Shown: positions 56,561-64,000 of the stretch, in pieces
Layout of the letters: every line of letters starts with the position of its first letter
How positions within the stretch are numbered: position 1 is the first letter of the stretch
Assembly (NCBI GenBank): GCA_050084985.1
Contig: JBITNC010000001.1
Coordinates: 157,418,001 to 157,482,000, forward strand
DNA length: 64,000 nucleotides
Source: Nageia nagi
Taxonomy: Eukaryota > Pinophyta
Direction: 5' to 3'
Position numbers and translations under genes: made by a program
The notes under the pieces: model-generated
What the model was told of the DNA's origin: nothing
The model's database searches: none
Seen by the model: the letters and a program-made list of their open reading frames with translations, nothing else

Positions 56561-58834
56561 GCATTGATAGATTGGTACTTCTATTTTCCTCTTCATTAGT
56601 GTCAAATGGTGAATGATGTTTTAAGTTTCCCTTGTGAGTTGTTGTTTCCTTCAAAAAGCAAGGGGATGCTATGTACATATCTTGGAGGTGTGCCTTGCAT
56701 GTATTTTCTCCTAGATTTTGAGGTTTCTTTGCTTCTGACTCCATTATGGTAATGACTTCTCCCAAATACATTTTATCGTTAGCCATGCTTAGGTACAACC
56801 CCCTAGTGCTTCGAAAAGCTTCAAGAACTATTTGTAAATTAGGATAAGAGAGTTACCATTTGAAATGTTATGCTTTCTCAAGCAACATAAGAGTATGATT
56901 GAGTTTATTTATTCCTCATGTTCTTACGACTAGGTGAACATCAAATTCTCTCCCCATTCTGTTTTATCCATATCATCCCATTTGGTTAAGATAGTTATTT
57001 CTTTTTCCTTTTCCTTTTAAGAACAATGTATACTAGTAAGGGGTGTTTCTTTGGCCTTGATTGGGTTGAGAGCTTCTTAGGGTTTTGAAACCTCCTTTAC
57101 CTTGTGCTCTTGTGATACCAACTTCATTAAATCTATTTATCCTATGATATCTATAAATGTTCTAAAATGCATGACCTTCTTGTAGTTGTTAGGCCTCTTC
57201 TTATATCTCTTCAACTATTCATCTAATCTTTTTGCCTTCTCATTGATTATTGTTATCATTTTGGGTGGTTCTTTTCTCATACTGATAATCATATGAGTGA
57301 ATAAGTCTAGAACTTTTTTTAGTTTCTAATTAGCTTATCTACTCCAACCAACCATGGCGATAGTAGGCAAGTTTGTTTGTACCTATCCAACAAATTAGGT
57401 TAGCTACTTAGACGTACAACTTCTAATGGATGTGTTTTTGTAGGCTTACAACAAATCAAGTCTCCTCTACTCCCAATGTCTCACTTTTAGCTTTAGATTT
57501 TGAACATGATAACAAAAGTTTTCCAATGTCTCCTCCTTAAGATTCCATGATGTAGATACCATAGTGAAATTTAGTCAATAATAGCAAATGACTCTCCTTC
57601 TCCTCACTGTACTCCTTGTAGCGACTTTTAAATCCAAATTTCTTGAAAAAATAATGGCTAGAATGTCCAACAATTTTGCTAAACTATCAATTCTTGACCT
57701 TCATGATGAAAAATTAGTCAATACTTATAGTCCAGTATCACTTATGATGTAGTTATAGTCCAATATTGGCCTCAAAAAGATAACATATCCCTTCATATGA
57801 TTCCAAAAAGTAGCAGATAGTCTATAAACTCCCTTAAAACTCTAACATTTGACTTCAAGAGAGCTTTAAATGTAGGAAAGTTAATAAAAATGCTCCTAAA
57901 ATACCATCAACTACTTTCAAATGGGCTTAAAATGTAGAATAAACCTCCATGATGGCTTCAACATGTCAATGTACTTGTCAAGAAGATTATGAAATGCTCA
58001 ACAACTTTAGTTTATCTTTAGAATAACAATGTATAACTCCAATAAAAATATTGAATGGTTTTCCAAAACCTCCTTAGAATGCTAACATCCTCCCTATGAA
58101 TGCCTCAAAATATTAAATGAGACTTGAAATTGCTCCCAAAATACCAATGTTCAACTTTAAATCATCTTAGAATGGCAACGTCTACCTCTAGATGAGCTCA
58201 AATCCACCAAAATTCATTAGATTTAGGCTTTCTCAACTTAAATGAACCTCCTTCAAACTTCAGATCTCAACAATGACTTCAAAATTATTAGAACAAATGC
58301 AAAATATTTGAAATTGTACCTTATCAAGTTGAATGTTTCTCCTTTAGGCTTTAGAATTTGAAAATAGGACCAAAAAGTGCCAATGACCTACCCAAAGGAT
58401 GAGATCCATCTCTTAGATCTCCAACATCTCATTTCTATCATTTAGATCCAGTAAGTACTCCTCCAAAATGGCTAGTGATATAAGGTCCACTTTACTACAA
58501 TGCTAACTCTAGATGTTTCACCAATATCTCCTTTAAAACTCCTCCTTCTTACTCAATAGAAAAGAGAAAGATATCCTAAACAAATACCACTTTGATTCTA
58601 ACAAGATATCTTCATGAAATGATACCATAATGAATCTCCTTCATATTCTTTAGCTCCTTCATCAATCTCCCTCAACAACATACATCTTATTCAATAGCAA
58701 ATCTCTACTAGGATGAAGATATCTCCTCAATATCCATAGTAATTCTTGCCTAGTATCAAGGTAAATTCTCAACTCTTCAACTCAAAATTCCTCCATGTGT
58801 GATGTCCTTGATTCCACCATGATGGTATAATCAA
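56561..58834 (-). other. Decayed interior of the Gypsy element
   Basis: No further gag or pol motif could be identified on the minus strand. An 81-codon open frame at 56553-56798 may be part of the integrase region. Confidence 0.45.
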
Positions 58835-58847
58835 GGTTTTGATACCA
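58835..58847 (-). other. Primer binding site
   Basis: TGGTATCAAAACC on the minus strand beside the 5' LTR, an initiator Met-tRNA type site. Confidence 0.85.
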
Positions 58848-58848
58848 C

Positions 58849-60266
58849 TATGATGATTTGAACTAGGGCTCACTCCTCAAATGCGCCCTAAGAAAGGGAT
58901 ATTTGGATTAATGCTTTGAAATTACTCAAACAAGCTCAATAATGCATAAAATATCCAATGTCTAGCCATATTTAGTAAGTACAACATTTAAATATGCAAA
59001 AGTTTCTCTAATAACCCAATGTACCAACAAGGAAGCAAAATAGATTTTATATTATGAAAATGCAATTCCAGAACGAACATCATATTTAGGGAGAAAAACA
59101 AATATTTTAAGCAATGCAAAATCACTCCAAAACCCAACATCCAAACATAAAGAGACAAAGAGCAAAAATGTAATTGTATTGATATAATAGAGTAAATAGT
59201 GCAATTATAAGATTTTTGGACCTAAGGATCTTGTATTGATACTTCCTCCAATAGGGTTTTGTTGGATATCTCTAGGGCCTCTCCAATCATAGTAGCAACA
59301 AGGCACAATCGAGGACTTCTCCACAACTATGTGATAGAATTGATAATGTTTCTCTCAATATGGATGGAATAAGTTGATTTTAGCCTCCTCTCATCTCAAT
59401 AACTCAAATGCAAGTTCCCCTACAAGTGGCAAAGATAGAGTTTCTAATTGATTCAAATAAAAGGGGTTTAATAACAATAATCAACATGCTTTTGAATGAC
59501 TAAGTGTTCTTCTTTTATAGGTGATGTAGTATCTCATCTAATCTTGCATTGAGATGATCCAATGTTGGAGAGATGTGATTCATGTGCTCACATTATCATT
59601 TTCCAATACATGGTACCTCAGGATAGGTGAGATCACATCAAATGGTCCATGAATGGAACATCCAAGAGGGGGTGATGAGGAGATTCATTGGGATCAATAT
59701 TAAGTATCCGATACGCAAGAGGGGTGATGTGGAGCCTTGGGATGTCCAAAATTCTAACATGGGGGTGAATGAGGTCGTAAATGCCCAAAGCCCAAGTATG
59801 GGGATCTTCCAATGCCTTAAGATTCCAAATAACTCCTTGAGATGCCATCTCTAACCTTAGGGCTCTTAATGATACCTTGTAGTCAATGTAATCACCTAAG
59901 GGGATTCTCTACCTTGAAGAGGGGAGAACTAATGGCTAGAAAGATATTAAATTCCAATATTATAATTGTTAAGGCTAGAAATATGCAATACCTCTTTTAG
60001 AGAAACTAATATTGCATTTACAAATATAATTGCCTTGATTTTACAAATAATACATCATTATTGGTATTTTAGTAATTAACTAAATACAAATAAATAAATA
60101 AATAAAAGGGCCATTTATTACATAATTAGAGCTTTACTAAGTCTCTACATGTAATTTACATCATTTTGGCTAAATCCTATAAAATTAAAGAAAATCACAC
60201 CTAAATTAATGTTCCCATTTATCAAAGGTAAAATGGGGAAAATACCTAAAAAATGGGGACATTACA
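58849..60266 (-). repeat. 5' LTR (LTR copy 4)
   Basis: 1,418 bp, ending GGGGACATTACA on the plus strand, which is TGTAATGTCCCC in element orientation. That 12-base terminus is identical to the start of the element at 34263. Confidence 0.85.
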
Positions 60267-60271
60267 AAAAG

Positions 60272-60366
60272 GATTTGGAGGTGGTTTTTGGGTGATAATT
60301 TTTAACCACCTCTATTAATAATTTTTGGAGGAATTTTCATTAGGTGATTAAAAACCATCCCAAAAT
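60272..60366. repeat. Small foldback (MITE-like)
   Basis: Left arm GATTTGGAGGTGGTTTTTGG (60272 on) and right arm ending AAAAACCATCCCAAAAT (to 60366) are imperfect inverted repeats. A second inner stem GAGGTGGTT/AACCACCTC (60278-60286 and 60304-60312) is perfect. No target duplication was identified. Confidence 0.55.
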
Positions 60367-60739
60367 AATATAATGAGGAGGCTTAAAATTGCCTCTTAAT
60401 GAAAATATGAAAAAAAATAAAAACAAAGAGGCATAGGCATGGATATAGAAAAGCATTCTTTATTTTGATTTTTTATAGTTTGTAGACTGAGGGGTTAAAG
60501 GAAGAAAGGGGCATTTTTCAAAGGTGAGACTACTACAATGGAGAAGATAAAGTGAAACAAGGTTAGGGCAATTTTTAGAGGCAAGAATAGGAAGATGAGA
60601 CTAGACACTAGGTATTTTTCTTACTATGAAAAACAAATACATGGTTTTGTGTGTTCTACATTTTTCGTATGTCTCTATGGGGATTTTTAGAAAATACATT
60701 TTATATGTATCTTGTAATTATTACAAACTATTAAACTAT

Positions 60740-61830
60740 ATTTCCATCATGCATCTTGTCAAACAATTCTTGGGTCTTGTGTATTCTTCCACATTTTTCA
60801 TATATGTTTATCAAGGCAATGACAACCATAACATTAAATTTACTAGCACCGAGGAGACACATTCACACACCAAATTCAACATTTATGGGATTTTTGGAAG
60901 TGAATTTTAAATATCTACTATGCATGTATAATGATTCATCCCATGAATAATGAAATTAAAGTCATGCTATTAAATAATTTACAATCCTCATCCATTATAC
61001 CTGCATGGCTGCATGTAAGTAGAGCATATACAAAGGTTATGGTATTAGGGTTGGTTCCCAAGTGCTTCATAAAATTAAAGAGTTTAAGGGTATTTTAGCT
61101 ATAGCCATGAATTGCATGTGTTATAATCATTAATAGTCCATGAAACCGTGTGTGCATCATGCATCTTGTCAAATATTTCCCAAGCCTTATGTATTCTTTC
61201 ACATTTTACAAACATATTTATTAGGGTGTTCACAACCTCAACATTCAATGCAAAAACATTTTCAACTACTCTTTTATGGGTGAACATACCTTCTTCTAGA
61301 GTTCCCATGATGGCACATATTGGAAGAATGCAAGAAAAGGTTGTAGAGTTTGACTTTACACCTGATAATTGTATTTGCTTAAAAATATCTAAAGCCTTCT
61401 CAGAAAACCCATTTTATGCATATCCTTTGATTATTACATTCTATGAAACTATGTCTATATTATGAAAATTATAGAGTTTAATGGAATCCTTTTTGTATAC
61501 ATGAATTGCATACCCTCCAATCATTACATTCCATCAAACTGTATTTGCATCATGCATCTCATTAAATAATTCCCATTTTGTGTATTCTTCCACATTTTGT
61601 ATATTCTTCCACATTTTGTATACATGTCTATCAGGGTGGTAAAAAACAAAACATTCAATAAGAAGTTATTTTTAACTTCTCTTTGATTAATGTTCATACC
61701 TTATTGGAGATCTCAAGAGTGGTACATACTAAGAATGTTGGAAAAAGTTTCAAAGTTTGGATTTATACTTAACAATTGCGTCAACTTATGATTAAATAGT
61801 CTATGAAACTATGTCTGTATCACAAATTTT
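60740..61830 (-). pseudogene. Pentatricopeptide repeat (PPR) pseudogene
   Basis: Minus-strand PPR motifs recur about every 395 bp. At 61099-61470 they read NGFSEKALDIFKQIQLSGVK, EEGMFTHKRVVENVFALNVE, VVNTLINMFVKCERIHKAWE and IFDKMHDAHTVSW. At about 60760-60880 they read VIALINIYEKCGRIHKTQEL followed by FDKMHDGN. At about 61540-61660 they read TLIDMYTKCGRI. The pattern is that of land-plant PLS-class PPR proteins, which bind organelle RNA. Stops and shifts occur throughout, and no start, transit peptide or E/DYW end was found. Confidence 0.85.
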
Positions 61831-62540
61831 ATCGATATGTATTTATTTTATTATTTATCTATCCTTATATATTGATGTTATGTTTATGAACAAGATTACA
61901 CAAATGGATACCACTTTATGCATAGAATTGGTGCCCCTTTCTCAAGGAAAGTTTTCCTTGTTCATCAAATTGGTAATAAACGAGATGTTATACATTTTTG
62001 CTATTCCTTGGAATATATGAAAATTACTTTGAAACTCTTTTGCATGTAGTTATTTTTAGGATATGAAGTAATGAGAGACTTATAACTTCTTATCTCACTA
62101 TATTAAAATTTATGAAGAGACTAAAAGATAAAAAGATTTATTTTATTATATTTATATAACAAAACCTATGTTAGTTTGAGTAGTTCTAATACAAGTTATG
62201 GTTGTAATATTTCATATTAATTTTGAAATTATAAAATATATAAGTGTAATTTACTTGAATGTATATGGTTAGTAAGAAAGGGTTTCCACTCAAGATATTT
62301 TTGAACTTCCTAGATGCCTTAGGTGCTCACTGGCCCTTGGAAGAAGACTCCCATACATATTTATTGTATATGATCATTTTAGTTTATTATTCTACATGTT
62401 TTAAGAGAATAAGGAGAGTAACATAAGAGAAGATAACATAATGGTTTTCCTTATATCTTTGAAGACACTAAAGCATCCTTATGGAGCCCATGGTCACCTT
62501 TATAAATGGGCTCTCTATGATTGAGATCAAGTGCCTTGGG
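61831..62540. other. No gene seen
   Basis: AT-rich DNA between the PPR pseudogene and the next Gypsy remnant. No recognisable domain. Confidence 0.4.
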
Positions 62541-64000
62541 TAATTGAGGATGACATATCAAAATTATCTAATGAGGAGGATAGAAAAGTGGTATGCATGG
62601 TTGATTTATGTCTTATTTATGAGGATGCTCCTAAATAGGTAATATTTGATTCATTTGAGTGTGAGTATTCCATTCTAGAGTTTCTAGGATCCAAATTTGA
62701 ATTGCCAAAATCTAATAAAAAGATATCTAAAGGTTATTTGATTCATCCTTCAGCATATTTTAGAGAAGGTTTCCAATAAGATGAAACCACAAGTGCATTA
62801 TTGTACCATTAGCTTTACTTTCCATTATTTTTTCATATTAGAATAAGAGTAGGAGTAGGAATAGGAATAGATGAAACTATTGGAAATTGTAATGTAATAT
62901 TGTGTAATATTTCTTTTTAATGTAAATTCACTTAATGCTTAAACTATGTTTAGATACCTTAAAGTATTAGTAGAATAAATATAGAAAGAGGAATAAATAT
63001 AGAAACACCTTTATCCTTATCCTTGGTAAAAGGAAGGTTAAAGGGTGGGTTTATTTTTATAAATAGAGAGGTACACCTCTCATTATGTAACTTGATGAAG
63101 CATGGTAATGCTTGTATTGTAGATATGATCTTGTAGGAGCTTTGTAGAATAATTCTTGAGAATTTATAGGAGAGTTATGTTGTGAGAAGTAAGAGAATTA
63201 TGGTTCAAAGTGGATGTACTTCCAAATTATGGAGGAACCACTATACATGATGTGTTATTTTGTGTGTGATTGATTATTGCTTTCCTAGAAGGATGAATGT
63301 TAGATTTGTTGGAGAAGATTCAAGGTGATCTTGGTTTATGGAATCCTTCAATTCCATAAAAAACCATAAGTTCATTCTTGCACCATTAGCTTTACTTTTC
63401 AAATGATCATAGCATGATGGATGAGTTTGGGTTCATGATTTAATAAGCTTCCATAACCACCACAACTACAAGAAGAGATTCTTATGATCAATGATGGTAT
63501 TTATCAAATCATATTAGAAAATCAAGAAAGTAAAAAAGTAATAAAATCAAGAAAATAGTTTGCAAAACAAGATGTCCAATAAATATTTCAAAAAATCAAA
63601 AGGATATTTTCTTATTCTTATGAAGATATGTTGTGTCTAGATGAAAACTTTATTACCCATAGTCTAGTGGTCAAGAAAGATAACAAACCTATTAAACAAA
63701 AACCTAGAAAAATGCATCCCACCACAACCTTATTAGTAAAGAAGGAAAATGATAAATTCTTAAAGAAAATTTCATTAAATCCATTGATTATTTCTCTTGG
63801 ATGTATAGCATAGTTTTGGCTCAAAATGCTAATGGAGAGGTTAAGGTATGTACCAATTTTAAAGATATCAATAAAGCATACCCAAAAGATGATTTTCCCT
63901 TGCCCAATATTGATATGATTATTGATAGGATTTCTATATATGATATGTTATCATTTATGGATGGATTTTCAAGTTATAATCAAATTAACATCAAAGAAAG
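62541..64000 (+). pseudogene. Tat-like Gypsy pol, start of reverse transcriptase (runs off window)
   Basis: 63590-63730 reads FSYSYEDMLCLDENFITHSL and VVKKDNKPIKQKPRKMHP, the conserved linker before plant Tat-type reverse transcriptase. After a frameshift near 63775 it reads GEVKVCTNFKDINKAYPKDD, FPLPNIDMIIDRISIYDMLS and FMDGFSSYNQINIKE at 63835-63998, the fingers and first catalytic Asp region. Upstream, 62541-62780 reads VIEDDISKLSNEEDRKVVCM and YLIHPSAYFREGFQ, unassigned but in frame order. It may belong to the same family as the gag-protease remnant at 50.9-52.6 kb. Confidence 0.85.
62789..63402. repeat. 540-bp insert bounded by 37-bp direct repeats in Gypsy pol
   Basis: CAAGTGCATTATTGTACCAT (62791 on) and TAAGTTCATTCTTGCACCAT (63368 on) begin two imperfect 37-bp copies that continue TAGCTTTACTTT. 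The DNA between them interrupts the pol-like frame. It holds repeated GAGTAGGAATAGG-type words and a TATAAATAGAG box at about 63060. Confidence 0.6.

Larger units (their letters stand above)
52961..60266 (-). mobile_element. Gypsy LTR retrotransposon, minus strand, decayed
   Basis: Two alike LTRs (52961-54362 and 58849-60266) flank an interior with a primer binding site on the right and a polypurine tract on the left, so transcription runs right to left. The 6-bp word AAAAGG stands on both sides (52955-52960 and 60267-60272), consistent with a 5-bp duplication plus one chance base. The interior carries an integrase C-terminal remnant and a nested LTR. The rest of gag and pol is too decayed to recognise. 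Confidence 0.8.

Overview
The window is nuclear DNA of a vascular plant, AT-rich and crowded with decayed retrotransposons. The giant intron full of nested LTR elements, the low gene density and the kinds of Gypsy and Copia remnants suggest a gymnosperm, most likely a conifer. That is inference; no lineage-specific marker was seen.

Only one gene looks intact: the 3' part of a plus-strand DNA topoisomerase 3-alpha gene (TOP3A-like). Seven exons between 7991 and 28614 encode 278 residues of the C-terminal zinc-finger tail: a T1-type finger, a second C4 finger, a CCHC knuckle, a GRF finger, an RG-rich linker and a last CCHC knuckle. All junctions are GT/AG and in phase. The second C4 finger is split by an 18,368-bp intron (8913-27280). 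The catalytic part lies upstream and was not found in the window.

That intron is a nest of mobile elements. An antisense Copia element (9517-26375) has near-matching 5-bp flanks. A Gypsy-type gag-protease element (11035-17791, 5-bp duplication TATCT) splits its reverse transcriptase, and a solo LTR (15411-16802, TCATT) sits inside that element's right LTR. A hAT transposon (about 20.85-24.78 kb, minus strand) splits the Copia gag.

Upstream (1-7990) is repeat-rich DNA without a recognisable gene. It includes five minisatellite families packed into about 2.4 kb (3063-5478). Downstream, a plus-strand plant mobile domain (PMD) pseudogene (31.8 kb) was broken twice within 58 bp: by a solo LTR (32825-34199, TCCAT) and by a 6-kb gag-protease element (34263-40250, CCATG). 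That element appears to carry two protease-like domains and no reverse transcriptase.

From 40 to 64 kb follow AT-rich simple-sequence DNA, a LINE 3' end with an 883-bp tandem duplication, gag-protease remnants of a Tat/Ogre-like Gypsy element, a minus-strand Gypsy element (52961-60266) with an integrase remnant and a nested LTR, a small foldback, a decayed PPR pseudogene, and the start of a Gypsy reverse transcriptase running off the window. Apart from the TOP3A exons, every recognisable coding segment carries stops or frameshifts.
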